A stretch of 64,000 nucleotides of DNA from Mermis nigrescens (lineage: Eukaryota; Nematoda; Enoplea; Mermithida; Mermithidae), in NCBI GenBank assembly GCA_036768485.1, contig JAVLUZ010000651.1:372001-436000 (forward strand), read 5' to 3'. Both the position numbers and the translations under genes were made by a program. The notes beneath the pieces are model-generated. The model saw only the letters and a list, made by a program, of their open reading frames with translations. It was not told the origin of the DNA and ran no database searches. Below, in pieces: positions 22,640 to 34,342 of this stretch (positions are counted from its first letter, which is position 1; each line of letters opens with the position of its first letter).

Positions 22640-24845
22640 GTGGGTAAAATCCGGAAACGGAAATGGAAACAGAAACGATGGGCAAAATACGGAAACGGAA
22701 ACGTAGTTATAGTATTTTGCATACAGTTCCGTTGGGGGTTTCTCCGCTCTGAGGGTAATCCAAAGTGCCGGAAACGGGTTCCCCAAGTAGGGCCCTTCAG
22801 GGTCAACACACCCAACCCCGTTTCCGGCAAAATTTCACCCACTGAAGGGGATTGGCTCGGAAACGGAGTACCCCATAATTCAATTGTGAAGCTGAACCCG
22901 GTTTCGTCGGGGGTTTCTCCGCCCTGGGGTGGCCTAAAGTGGCGGAACTGGGGTTCACCAAGTAGGACCTATTAATTTGAACACCCCGAACCTCGTTTCC
23001 AGCAAAATTTCTCCCACTCTGGAGGGTTTAGGGGCTTAGAAACGGGGTAACACATAATTCAAAAATGTGAAGCTGGACCCGGTTCCGTCGAGGGTTTCTC
23101 CGCCCTGGGAGTGGTCCAAAGTGGAGGACCGGTGTTCCCCAAGTAGGAGCTATTAATGTGAATACCCCAACCCCGTTTCCGGTAAATTTTCTCCCACGGA
23201 AGGGAAGAGGCTCGGAAACGGGGTACCCCATTGTTTATATGTGAAGCTGACCCTGGTTCCACCGGGGGTTTCTCCGCCCTGGGGGTGGTCCAATGTGCCG
23301 GAACCGCGGTTCCCCAAGTAGGGTCCATCAGGGTCAAGACCCCTAACCCCGTTTTAGGCTGAATTTCACCCACTGAAGGGGAGTTTAGGGGCTCGGAAAC
23401 GGGTACCCCATTATTTATATGTGAAGCTGACCCCGGTTCCATTGGGGGTTTCTCCGCCATGGGGGTGGTCCAAAGTGCTAGAAGCGGGGTTCAACAAGTA
23501 GGGCCCATCAGGGTGAACACCCCAACCTCGTTTCCAGCCAATTTTCTCCCACTGGAAGAGGGGTTTAGGGGATCGAAAACAGGGTACCCCATTATTCATA
23601 TATGCAGCTGACCCCGGCTCCGTCGGTGGTTTCTCTGCCCTGGGGGTAGTCAAAGTGCGGAACCGGGGTTCCGTAAGTAGGGCCCATAAGCTTCAACACC
23701 CCAACCCTGTTTTCGGCAAAATGTTACCCATAGAATGGGGGTTTAGGGACCAGGAAACTTACATAGTAGCTCATTATTCATTTATGTAACTGACCCCGGT
23801 TCATTTGGGGGTTTCTCTGCCCTAGGAGTGGTCCAAAGTGGTGGAACCGGGTAGTTGCAAAGTAGGACCCATCAAGGTCGACACCCCCAACCCCGTTTCC
23901 AGGCAAAATTTTACCATGTACATATATAAATAATGGGGTACCCTTTTCCGAGCTTCTAAATCTTCCTTGATTGGGAGAAATTTTGCCGGAAACAGGGTTG
24001 AGGGTGTTCACATTAATAGGTCCTACTTGGTGAACTCCGGCTACTGGCACTTTGGACGGCCCCCAGAGCGAAGAAACCCCCGACGGAACAGGGTTCAGCT
24101 TCACATTTTGAATTATGTGGTACCCCATTTCCAGAGCCCCTAAACCCTCCTTCAGTAAATGAAAAGTTTTCGGAAAAGGGGTTGGGGGTGTTGATATTCC
24201 TAATGGGCCCTACTTGCGACCCCGGTTCCGGCGCTTTGGACTACTTCCAGGGGCAGAGGAACCCCTGACGGAACCGGGGTTTCTCATATAAATAATGGGG
24301 TACCACGTTTCCGAGTTCCTAAACCCCTTCAGTGGGAGAAATTTTGCCGGAAACGGGGTTGGGGGTGTTTACATTAATAGGTTCTACTTGAGGAACCCCG
24401 GTTCCGCCACTTTGGACCACCCCCAGGTGCGAAGAAACCCACGACGGAACCGAGGTCAGCTACATATATGAATAATGAGGTACTCCGTTTCCGCGCCCCT
24501 AAACCCCCTTCCATGGGTAAAATTTTGCCGGAAAAGGGTAAGCGGGTGTTGACTGTTGACCCTGATGGGTCCTACTTGGGGAACCCCGGTTCCGCCACTT
24601 TGGACTACCCTCAGAGCGGAGAAACCCTCAACGGAAGTGGGGTCAGCTACATTTATGAATAATGAGCTACTAAATTTCCTAGTCTCTAAACCCCCATTCT
24701 ATGTGTAAAAGTTTGCCGAAACGGGGTTGAGGGTGTTGATCCTGATGAGCCCTACTTACGGAACCCCGTTTCCGGCACTTTGGACTGCCTACATGGCAGA
24801 GAAACCCTGACGGAACTGGGGTCAGCTACATGTATGAATAACTAG
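22640..24845. repeat. GC-rich ~180-bp tandem array with an internal inversion
   Basis: TTTCTCCGCCCTGGG phrases start at about 22741, 22916, 23097, 23271, 23451, 23632 and 23814 (174-182 bp spacing). From about 23935 the same unit runs in the other orientation (GGAGAAACCC at about 24070, 24255, 24432, 24616, 24797). The unit also has CCCCAAGTAGGGCCCATC, CCCCGTTTCCGGCAAAATTT and GGGGTACCCCATTATTCATAT. Outer edges carry CGGAAACGGAAAC repeats here and inverted near 29890-29975. Open frames across it are a by-product of near-multiple-of-three periods. Confidence 0.9.
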
Positions 24846-25611
24846 CAAAGAAAAATGCTCCGATGGAACAAAAAAGATGAATATACTTGGAATTGTGGAT
24901 TATTATGGATGTAAAAGGAGGGGACTAGGAAAAATCTACCTAAAGTCGGAAAATCTGCTAAAAATCACACTTTCTCTAAGCAACGCAAAAAATCGATGTA
25001 TATTCTGCGGCCAATAGATTAAAATAAATATTCAACCATAACAATGATTGAAATAGCAGCACGTTAGCTATGCAGTAGCTATGGGAAATAATATTAAGTA
25101 AACTAACAGTCTTCCAAGCCAATTGAATGAAATAGCAAACATCGGAGACAATTGAAGACATGGTTGGTGTAAAACAGTAGGAAACGCGTAAGTTGACTTG
25201 AAACAGACTTAATGTAGATACACTAGCATGCCCGAAACGACTGTGTGCACTAATCAATCGGCTCCTGCTTTGCTTGCTCTAATGCTCATAAAATAAAACA
25301 ACTTTAAATACAATACCTCTTAGTTTTCTATCAATCAGGTGCCAGCAATTTAAAAAAGTAACCTTGATAGATTTCGTTTATACACTCTTATCTGAAACTT
25401 CGAACATTATTTAAAAAAGACATTTTTAGAGGCCGCAGAATATACATCGATTTTTTGCGTCGCTTGGAGGAAGTGTGATTTTTAGCAGATTTTCCGACTT
25501 TAGGTAGATTTTTCCTAGTCCCCTCCTTTTACATCCATAATAATCCACAATTCCAAGTATATTCATCTTTTTTGTTCCATCGGAGCATTTTTCTTTGCTA
25601 GTACACTACTT
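24842..25611. mobile_element. Long-TIR foldback element (CTAGCAAAG family)
   Basis: Arms of about 170 bp: CTAGCAAAGAAAAATGCTCC at 24842 through AATCGATGTATATTCTGCGG (to about 25012), and the inverse from about 25432 to GGAGCATTTTTCTTTGCTAG at 25611. Arms share GGATGTAAAAGGAGGGGACT. The 420-bp interior has no transposase. A TSD was not resolved. Confidence 0.85.
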
Positions 25612-25619
25612 TTAATTAG

Positions 25620-28600
25620 CGTGATTTCAGTACATCAGTCAGTAAACACAATCAGTAACATGCCACAATAATGACAACAGTCCAAGAACGCGGAAAGCAA
25701 TATTGTTCTTAACATCAGCATTATCCTTTTTAAACAAGACAACCTTATTGACACCATCCATTTTCAAATTAAAATTGCATTAAGTTATTTCTTCTTAATG
25801 TGCAGTTCACTTATAATCAAACACAAATATTTAACCAACGAATTCACATTGCAAATCCTCACTCAATCAATACACAAGCACAATGTGTTGTGACTTTTGA
25901 AATTGAAAACACCCAATTTTCAATTTTCAAATTGAAAATTGGATCAATTTTCAAATGAAAATTGGGTGTTTGAATTTGCGATAAAGAAAATAATCAAAAG
26001 ATAGTCACTTGCTTTATTTAAGCCGAGTAATAAAACAACGACCGTCCACCAATTCCAAACTAAACGCGACTAATCTGATCACTATGAAAAAGTTTTGAAA
26101 AATGAGCTTGCTAAGCGAGAGTTGTAAACCAAGAGAAACTTCAAGTTAAAACATACCATTAAATTATTAAGAGAATTATAAAAGATTTTAAACTTCAAGA
26201 AAATGGAAAAGGCGGGATGTTGGTAAATTAGAAGGCAAAGTTTTTCAGCAAAAATTCAAAAACTTCACGCAAATATCAAATGTAAGGAACACTAACGCTT
26301 TGATTTGGTAGTAAAATAAATTTGTAGTATGGACTACATATTAACAACAAATGAATAGTGCAAACTTTACACAACTACTAGGTGTAGAGAATACTAACAG
26401 TTTACGGCTTATTAATGTACATGATTACAATAAAGCTGCATATCTTTGTCGACTTCTGTGCACAGTAGTGTGATTGCTGGTTCATTTTAAACCACTTTTG
26501 CAGGCAATTTACATCAACTAAACGATAGCTCTCCATGTGCAAGATTTTGTGAAACATATTATAAACACGGCTAAGAAAGATTTAACTTTAATGCAACCCA
26601 TTTAAGACAAAATTACATCTCTTCAATGATCTAAGGACACTTGAACATAATTTTTAAATCACTTTAGATTACTTTTGAGGGTAAACAAACTCACTTAATT
26701 GATGTCTCACATATGAATCCTTGAAAATTTCTTGACTTCAGTTACAAAATCTCTGCAAGTCTATCGAATTAAAGTTAACACGTAATGTAAACTTTACACA
26801 AACACATAGCGTAAAGAATATTTTAGTCGGATTCATAATTTTGATATTGCTCCGATATTTCTTTCAACATTTATGGAAAAATGAGTCTCCATAATGTTTT
26901 AAAGACAATAAACATTAGGTTTAAACCACTTTGCAATACTGCTGAGTGTAAGCAAGCGCGCCCAACTGACGTATATATTTCATTCCCTGTAAATTTTTAT
27001 ATCTCAGGAAAAAAATTTCGGTTTTTGCAATGCTCTAGAACAAAGGCTAACATGCAGTGTAAAAAATTACTCGGATATTATGATCAACATTCATGAAAAA
27101 ATTATGTCTCTACAATGGTCTGAGGACATATAAACAATGAGTGTAAACTACTTTACATCACTGTTGGATGTAAACAAACGCGCCTACGTGACGTCTCACA
27201 TTTGATCCTTTGAAAACTTCTAGACCCCAGGAAAAAATTAGGTTTCTGGAATGCTCAAAAACGAAGATAAATACATATGTAGTGTAAACTTCATGTAAAC
27301 ACCTAGTGTAAAGAAGATTTTAGTCAGATTCGTAATTTTGATATTGTTCCGATATTACGATTAATATTTATGAAAAAATTAAGTCTACATAATGTTCTAT
27401 GGGCAAACTAACAATTGGTGTAAACTACTTTACAACACCGTGGGGTGTAAACATATGCGCCAGACTGGCATATCAAATTTGGTTCCTGGTCCATTTCTAG
27501 ACTTGATAAGCATGTCCCTGACTCGTAACCGGAGAAGCAGGCAGAAAAAACAAGGCAGAAACGCATTTTAAACTCCAAATTTTTGACTTTACACTCGCTA
27601 AATATTAATGTATAGACAATTTGCTTTGACATGCATCCGATATAAAGCACTTTATTTTTATTCTATTAGACTTATCCCGACTTCTGGACGGAGAAAGTGG
27701 CGAACAAAAAACGCAACAAAAACGTATTTTCCATCATTTAGAACACTGTAAACTTTAAAATTCCGTACCGAACTCCCCATTGAGTTTAAAGAAATTCGGT
27801 TTAGTACAATTTGTAGCTTTTAAATCGTAGTACATTCCTGTGCGCCAAAATTCTGTTGCAAAAATTATTTGGTATGATTTATCAATCAAACTTCGGAAAA
27901 AACGTGTTTTTTCGCCCATTTTACCTCTGATTTCGAACTTTACACCCCCATAAATAACTCAATATTGCGTTTTTTTAAATGCGGTTTGCTGCGATGTTTA
28001 GCCCCTGTGAGGCACTTTATTAATGCTGTCTTCGATTTACACTGACTCATAAGCGGAAAAATTTGGCAGAGAAATCTTAGTTAAAATCCGTTTTTTACAC
28101 CATCCACTAGAGTGTAAACTTTAAACCCCAGGATCTGACTCACCATAGAGCATAGAAGACTTTGCTTATATGCAGAATGTAGCCCTTGATCCGCTCTACA
28201 TTTCTGTCAGAAAACATTTTTAAAACCTCATAACCGGAGTTAGTATCGGACATAGGAAGGTTGAAAACTCGACCAAAAAGTGCTTTTTCACCCCCAGATT
28301 TTCGCACTCTTTACACTGCCGTTCGACAACTAATGCGAATTTCAAAAAACAAAAAAGTGCCATCTGTAGAATTCATCCTTCTATTATCCTATTCTGTTCA
28401 ATCCTTCGAGTCATCAATACTCAGTTGTCCACATGCCGCAGTAAAAAGGTACCAAAATTTGTCCTATGTTATAACGTTACACAAAAACTTTACACCTTCT
28501 TTACACAGTCAATTTTGAGTTTAAAGAAAAACAAAAAACACGGGCAGCGAATTTTTTTATTATCTTTCTTTAAAAAAAACCGCACCTTCCAGAAGTGTCC

Positions 28601-28654
28601 CGTTATAGCTGTAGGGGGTGCACAGGTGTTGGGGGTACCCAAGTATGTATATTA
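25620..28654. repeat. Diverged repeats rich in GTGTAAA / TTTACAC
   Basis: Units of roughly 450-520 bp recur with phrases such as ATTTTAGTCAGATTCGTAAT, GATATTGCTCCGATATT, TGTAAACTTTACAC and GGTGTAAACAAACGCGCC. The right part (28260-28650) matches 57600-57920 in inverted orientation. A fragment at 26085-26250 matches one arm of the hairpin at 29141. No coding evidence beyond short open frames. Confidence 0.6.
25907..25971. repeat. 65-bp AT palindrome
   Basis: AAACACCCAATTTTC at the left is the inverse of GAAAATTGGGTGTTT at the right, with a second inner inverted pair (CAATTTTCAAATTGAAAATT). Can form a cruciform or hairpin. Confidence 0.8.
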
Positions 28655-28679
28655 TAGGTACGCGCTAACGCGCTACCTA
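28655..28679. repeat. Short GCGC palindrome (copy 2 of 4)
   Basis: TAGGTACGCGCTAACGCG followed by CTACCTA. It lies exactly at the border between the TTTACAC repeats and a stray unit of the 180-bp array. Confidence 0.75.
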
Positions 28680-28903
28680 AGATGAGCCACTAAATTGCCT
28701 AGTCCCTAAACCCCCATTCTATGGGTAAAATTTTGCCGAAACGGGGTTGGGGGTCTTGACCCTGATGAGTCCTACTTACGGAACCCCGGTTCCAACACTT
28801 TGGACTGCCTCCAGGGCGGAGAAACCCCCGACGAAGCTGGGGTCAACTACATATGTGAATAATGGGGTACCCTGTATCCGAGCCCCTAAACCCCATTCCG
28901 TGC
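28680..28903. repeat. Displaced unit of the ~180-bp GC-rich array
   Basis: Carries AAACGGGGTTGGGGGT, CCTACTTACGGAACCCCGG and GCGGAGAAACCCCCG in the same (inverted) orientation as 23935-24845. The array was evidently split by insertions; the continuation is at 29624-29900. Confidence 0.8.
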
Positions 28904-29623
28904 AGCGTTTTTTTTGTACAAGGTCCGTTTGTACATGTAGAAAGATGGTCCCAAAAGTCTTTGTACATTTCGTACATGCAAATTTTTGTGCACTAAAATA
29001 TGGTACAGTAGCAATTTTAGTGTTGTAAAAACAGAGTTGTTCGACTTTTGATAGTGTATTTCAGCTGTAGAAGTGACTTTGCACTAGGTAATAGTTTTGA
29101 AAAATAAGCTTGTTAAGCGAGAGTTGTAAACCAAGAGAAAAACTTAAAGTTTAAACATACCATTAAATTATGAAGAGAATTATAAAATATTTTAAACTAG
29201 AAGAAAATGAAAAAGGTGGGATTTCAGAAATTTGTTTTAATTTACTGAAATCCCACCTTTTTCATTTTCTTCTTGTTTAAAATATTTTATAATTCTCTTC
29301 ATAATTTAATGGTATGTTTAAACTTTAAGTTTTGTATTTCAGCTAATTTCTGAGTCTCTAAAGGCAAAAATCATCAAGAATCGTCTTGAAACGGCGCGAA
29401 TCGCCGAAAAAATTGAGATTTTTCCTTTTGAAATGCAATTTCTGCAATTATAAAGATATATAGAACACACAATTACTCATTTCGGCGCGAAGCGCCGAAA
29501 ACTTTTTCGAATTTTAGACCTTTTTTGCAATTTTTGTCTTTCCAAAAATCGTACATGTACAAAGACGGCCCCGAAAAGTTTTTGTACATCCGGAAAAATC
29601 TTTGCCGAATACAAAGAACCTTG
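28904..29623. mobile_element. hAT-like element with TGTACA motifs, 720 bp
   Basis: Inserted in the array unit with a 7/8 TSD, TTCCGTGC (28896-28903) / TTCCATGC (29624-29631). Ends AGCGTTTTTTTTGTACAAGG and AATACAAAGAACCTTG. The interior has TTTGTACATTTCGTACATGC, TCGTACATGTACAAAGAC and the box TTCGGCGCGAAGCGCCGAAA near 29482. It hosts the hairpin insertion at 29067-29332. Confidence 0.72.
29067..29332. mobile_element. Insertion carrying an 87-bp near-perfect hairpin
   Basis: Flanked by the 12-bp repeat TGTATTTCAGCT (29055-29066 and 29333-29344), consistent with a target duplication. Arms 29141-29227 and 29245-29332 pair with a single mismatch (CTAGAAGAAA against CAAGAAGAAA) around a 17-nt loop. 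The left arm plus its flank has a diverged relative at 26085-26250. Confidence 0.82.
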
Positions 29624-29980
29624 TTCCATGCGTAAGATTTTGCCGGAAACGGGGTTGGGGGTTTCGACCCTGATGTGCCCTACTTTTGGAACCCCGGTTA
29701 CGGCACTTTGGACTACCTCCAGGTCGGAGAAACTTTCAATGGAACCGGGGTCAGCTTCTCATATGAATAATGGGGTACCCAGTTTCCGAGCCCCTAAATC
29801 CCCCTTAAGTGGGAGAAATTTAGCCAGAAAAGGGGTTTGGGGTGTTCATCCTGATGAGCCCTATTTGGGAAACCCCGGTACCGGAGCTTTGGATCGTTTA
29901 CGTCTCCGTTTCCGGCTTTTACACATCGTTTCCGTTTCCGGATTTTACCCATCGTTTCCGTTTTCGTTTCGATGCTTGTG
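29624..29980. repeat. End of GC-rich array and CGTTTCCG subrepeats
   Basis: Two further units (GAAACGGGGTTGGGGGT, GAATAATGGGGTACCCAG) then CGTTTCCGTTTCCGG short repeats to about 29975, the inverse of the CGGAAACGGAAAC block at 22640-22710. Together these form internal inverted ends around the whole array. Confidence 0.75.
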
Positions 29981-30355
29981 AAAAGAAAGAAATGACTTGC
30001 TGTCAGCGAGTAGCAAGCACATAGCTCTGGGGAATGGAAGGGTCCGGCCGACCCCCCAAAATTCAGCAGATATGTAGGACTTTTAAACGTTATTTTGTGC
30101 TATTTTGGCCATTTTGGGCTTAGTCCCCCCAAAATTGGTGTTGGTTCCCCACCAAAATAGGACGGCCAGTTACGTGCCTGGCCAGTAGTAGTATTACGTG
30201 CGTCAGTTAGATACCGCGGGTAAACCCCAAACCTACATTTATGTGTGCTTCATGCCTATTACCTGTTTGACCTCAGGTGTAAAAGTTAGGCATTCAGTTG
30301 GCTGCTTTGCATCACCCACTCTGGTTTATTGCACTTCATCATACAACATTCTTCC

Positions 30356-30573
30356 TATAGTCTGTTTCATTTAACTTTGCGGTTTTCTTCTGAAATTTTC
30401 CCACAAGAATCAGGCTACAAAAGCGGTTTAAACTAATGCGGCTCAAAACAAGCATATGTCTCTATATGACTCAAAATACTGTAATATATCATATTATTTG
30501 TATTAGTTTAAAACACTTTTGTAACCGCTTCAAACTTTTTCAAAAACCCTAAAGTTGAATGAACCAGACTATA
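30356..30573. mobile_element. TAGTCYRTTTC-family MITE
   Basis: CTATAGTCTGTTTCATTTAA at the left and TTGAATGAACCAGACTATAG at the right form inverted termini. Interior CTACAAAAGCGGTTTAAACT is inverted again near 30520, so the element is largely self-complementary. Confidence 0.78.
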
Positions 30574-30596
30574 GGTCCAGGCGACCATATTTACAC

Positions 30597-30773
30597 TTTA
30601 TCTTTATCTTTATCTTTATTTTTATCTTTTTGGTTCCTTTATCTCGCAAATTATCTTTATCTTTATCTTTCTTAATTTTTTATCTTTATCTTTATCTTTA
30701 TCTTTTAGATTTTAAAATTTCAACTTATCTTTATTTTTTATCTTGCGAAAAATCCTTATCTTTTACAACACTA
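30597..30773. repeat. (ATCTTT)n-type simple repeat at composite right end
   Basis: TTTATCTTTATCTTTATC runs alternate with short interruptions. A shorter, decayed counterpart in inverse orientation lies at 22345-22480, so both ends of the composite carry it. The 81-codon ORF over it is low-complexity. Confidence 0.85.
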
Positions 30774-31239
30774 AACATCACACATATGGATAGGGGGTGA
30801 CGGGGATGTATAACCCCTACCTACGGTTATGGATAATCGGGTACTGTCGGGCGTTGTTAGGTAAACGAAACGTGCAGCAAGGCAATTTATGAGATTATCT
30901 CTAATGACCCATAAATTGGCTGACCTTCATTAATAAGTGACAAGAAACCTAGTCTACTGCTCGTATTACGTGCTGCTGTCCATTCGTATTTATATGTGTA
31001 CGCATCAGCGCGAAAAGTCACCACCGCAATTTGACGATTTGGATTTCACCTTCCTCTGGCCACCTCTGCCTATCCCGTGAATATGTATGTAGTGAAGCTT
31101 TTTGTTTGAAAGATTTCGGTCTGTTTCTGCATAATACGGTCTTTTCTACTGGACGACAACGCAACGCACGCTGTTTTATTTGTTTAGCAGGAAATTAGAA
31201 TTCCGATTAAACGAGGCACGAGACAGCAATGTATTGTAC

Positions 31240-31478
31240 CTATAGTTTATTTCACGAAACCTGCATGAGTCACAATTTTTGAGTATATTGACGTAAACCG
31301 ATTACAAAAGCAGTTTAAACTGGAGCAGCAATTGCGATATTGTGCACAGCAATGAATAAACATATAAAGTTTTACTACGCAAAGATGTTTTATAGTAAGT
31401 TGGCTAGAAGCCACTTTTATAGCAGCTCGCTGGATCGCTGAAAATTTATTTCCAGGCACAAGGTATCGTGAAATAGAC
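31240..31478. mobile_element. TAGTCYRTTTC-family MITE
   Basis: TATAGTTTATTTCACGAAAC at the left and GGTATCGTGAAATAGACTAT at the right. Interior ATTACAAAAGCAGTTTAAAC, then CCACTTTTATAGCAGC. Same type as 55316-55546. Confidence 0.8.
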
Positions 31479-32390
31479 TATACGTTAATTTTCGTCCGAA
31501 GCAAATTATTTAAAATGCAAATCAGATTTTTCGGCTAAACTGCCGAATATGGCCAATATTAGAAATCGTTGGCACAGAAAAAAGGTCGGATTTAGGTGAA
31601 ATAGAAAAAGCGTTTCGACGCAGTGTATGAAAAGGTGCCCCGCAGTAGGTATGTACCTACAACGCTGAATATGTCGATAGATATCGATTAAAGCCCCATT
31701 TTATGCCAATTTCGTGTCTATTATATCATCTGAAAATATTATTTTTCATCCGAGCTTCAAGGATTCCAGAAATAAGCTATACTTGTAAGCATTACGTATA
31801 GAATGACTGGTGTCTTCCGGTCAAGTTCATGATTTCATGAAATATGTAGATGCGTAAGTGCATGAGCTCACGCATCTCAATGTGTGTACATAATCACTGT
31901 ACCTGAGAAGATAGATTATAGAATTACTGTCTGCCTTGCCGGCTGCCGCTCGTCGTTGGCATTCCCCATTTTGTGTTTTTTTTTAAGCCGTTGGAGGCAT
32001 TTTTAGCGATGTAACCACACTGGCGAAACCAGTGGGGGCTGGGGGAAGTGAGGGAATCCCATCCGAGAAAAATTTCCGAATGTTCAAGAACTGACATTGC
32101 AGTATTGTTGCACGATACTGTTCTGCGATGTAAAATCTGAAAAGTCGGCGCTTTGCGCCGATTTCTTTTATCGATCGAAAAAAATCGAAAAATTCGGCGT
32201 CGATTTCTTTTATCTTTTGGCAATTTCAACCTTTACTTGCAGAAAAACTTAAAAAAAGCGCTTCGAGCGCATAATACATACCTTAGCATTTTTGCCTTCA
32301 AAAACGTAAAAAAATTGTAAAAAGATAGGCTTTTTCATTGCATAAATAGTGCAGGACGATGTGAGTAGCCCAAAAAAATCGTTATCTGAC
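31479..32390. other. Unassigned sequence with one hAT-like end
   Basis: CACTGGCGAAACCAGTGGGG at 32009 resembles a hAT terminus but lacks a partner. The box TCGGCGCTTTGCGCCGAT lies at 32144. No gene or RNA was recognised. Confidence 0.4.
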
Positions 32391-33290
32391 GGCTCTAACC
32401 AATTTTTATGGGTTTTCTAGATGGAAAAAATTTTTTGGATTCTTCCTCCGCGGCTAAACTTAAGAATATGGTACTTTCAGAAAAGGTGCAAAACGAATAC
32501 GGAATGCCAAAATTTTTTTGCCAAAATGATAGAACATGATAAATTGAAGCGCGGAAAGAAAATTTGGTGAAAATCTGAGCCATACTTGCAAAGTTGCAGG
32601 CAACTCTCGATTTGAGTGTTGCGTTGGACGATTAAACGACTCGATCCAAGGACTAACACATTTGTCAGAAATACATAATATGGGCTGAAATAACGGAAGG
32701 AAGCATAGCAATGAGAGAGAAAAAAGAAAAAAGGCGCGGAAAGCTGTTTGAAATTTTAAAAAAACTTAAAAAAAATTTCATATTTTTTGCATGTTTTTTT
32801 CGGTTTTACTCGATAAGATATACGAAAATATATGTTTTTGCTTCTATTATACTCAGGCTTAGGCTTAGTACATCTAAAAGGTGTTTCAAGCTGCTTAGGT
32901 CGAGGTCGCTCCCGCTTAGGTCGATGCATTGATGCTTAGGTCGATGTATAGATGCTCAGATCGATATATGCTTAGGCCGATGTATAGATGCTTAGGTCAA
33001 TGTATAGATGCTTAGGTCGATGCATAGATGCTTAGGTCGACGTAAATTGGGTATCTACATGTGATTCTGCATTCAGCTGTTTGAATCTTTAAATACTTAG
33101 GTCGATAAGGTGCTTGTTTAGGTCGAGAAGAGGCTAATTAAAGAAACCCATAGCTTTTGTAATATTGATCATAGACGGATGAAATTTTTTTCCGCGCTTT
33201 CTTTCAACATGTTCTAAGTACTGAGCAAAAAATCCGCTCTTCTGAAGTTTATTTGTTAGTATTCAGAAAGTACCATATTCTTAAGTTACT
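32391..33290. mobile_element. Inverted-repeat element around a TTAGGTCGATG minisatellite
   Basis: AACTTAAGAATATGGTACTT (32456) and AAGTACCATATTCTTAAGTT (33268) form inverted ends, each bordered by CTTCCTCCGC (direct and inverse). The central part carries the ~20-bp minisatellite. No coding region recognised; no TSD resolved. Confidence 0.5.
32868..33045 (+). repeat. Minisatellite, unit about 20 bp (GATGCTTAGGTCGATGTATA)
   Basis: At least seven imperfect units of GATGCTTAGGTCGATGYATA, preceded and followed by decayed CTTAGGTCGA phrases (to about 33130). Confidence 0.85.
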
Positions 33291-34076
33291 CCTTCCTCCG
33301 CATACATACATGCACATATAGCATTTTACCCCCGCTGAAGGGTCAGCCAGACAAGTTCTGTCAGGTGATTTTGAGCTAACGGAACGTTTCTGCATTATTT
33401 TCGAGGTCAAAAGCAGTAAAAATGTCAACAGTTTTCCTGCGCTCCGCGCCGTATTAGTACTTTTATGTACTTTTTATCCAATAAGCGTCAAAAATGGGTC
33501 AATTTCTGTATTTTTTGGTGTTAAGAGTGATATAATGCAGTCAAAATCACGGTTTTTTTTATTCGACACACATTTTCCTCGATGTACAAAGACTTTTCGG
33601 GACCGTCTTTGCACATGTTCGAAGATTTTTGGGAAGACAAAAGCTGCAAAAAAGGTCTAAAATTTACAAAAAATTTCGGCGCGCGCCGAAATGAGTAATT
33701 GTGTGTCTTATACATCTTTATAATAGCAGAAATTGCATTTCGAGAGGAAAAATGTCAAATTTTCCGATTCCTAATGATTTTCCCTCCGAAACCGAGAAAT
33801 TAGCTTAAATAAACTGCCAAAGGACGAACACCTCTGTTTTTACCACACTGTAGTCGCTACTGTACTATATTATAGTACCCAAAAATTTGTCTGTACAAAA
33901 GAAAGGTTTCAAGAAAGAACTGTCTGAACACGACATTTCTACTTTATTACATATTCATTTATTCCTGATTATGCCGCCATAACAACGGAAGTCGGCGAAT
34001 GATTCTATTCATTGCCCATGTTTAGTTTGCAGCGGAAACGTTAGTGACAACAATGAAACGGCTAATTCTTTGCGAG

Positions 34077-34340
34077 CATACGTGGGCAGCAAGAAAATTC
34101 TGGGGGGGGGGTGCAAGATTTTTTTGAAGGTCGAAAAATGGATTTAAAAATGGTGGTATGGCGATAAAAACACCATTTTTCGACGTTTCCCATCAAGCAC
34201 TATCCATTGGCATCAAAAAATTGCGAAAAAACGAAAAAAATTTTCAAGAATTGAATTCTGGGGGGGTATTTTGATTTCTGGGGAGTATTTTGGTTTCTGG
34301 GGGTGCATTGCATACCCCCAAACCCCCACGCCCAGGTGTG
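34077..34340 (+). mobile_element. MITE-1 copy inserted in the LINE PHD finger
   Basis: CATACGTGGGCAGC to CGCCCAGGTGTG, perfect TSD TTTGCGAG at 34069-34076 and 34341-34348. It separates the first cysteine pair of the PHD finger from the rest. Confidence 0.95.
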
Positions 34341-34342
34341 TT

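Larger units (their letters stand above)
22332..30773. mobile_element. 8.4-kb composite flanked by hAT termini and a perfect TSD
   Basis: TAGTGTTGTAAAAGATA at 22332 and its exact complement ending at 30773 are bordered by the same octamer, AACATCAC (22324-22331 and 30774-30781). Both ends continue into (ATCTTT)n-like sequence. The simplest reading is one hAT-like insertion that later collected, or already carried, the elements listed inside it: a second pair of inverted CGGAAACGGAAAC ends, a GC-rich array, a foldback, TTTACAC repeats and a 720-bp hAT. No transposase is visible. Two independent solo elements with coincidentally matching flanks cannot be fully excluded. Confidence 0.75.

Noticed and set aside
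22618..24662. A chain of 60-130 codon ORFs with repeating peptide motifs (PTWGTP, AEKPP-EPGSA)
   Set aside because: They follow the ~180-bp repeat, whose spacing varies between 174 and 182 bp, so the frame is not kept between units; the array is a satellite, not a repeat protein gene.
32868..33045. TTAGG-containing repeat as an arthropod-type telomere tract
   Set aside because: The unit is about 20 bp (GCTTAGGTCGATGTATA), not perfect pentamers, and lies internally in an inverted-repeat element.
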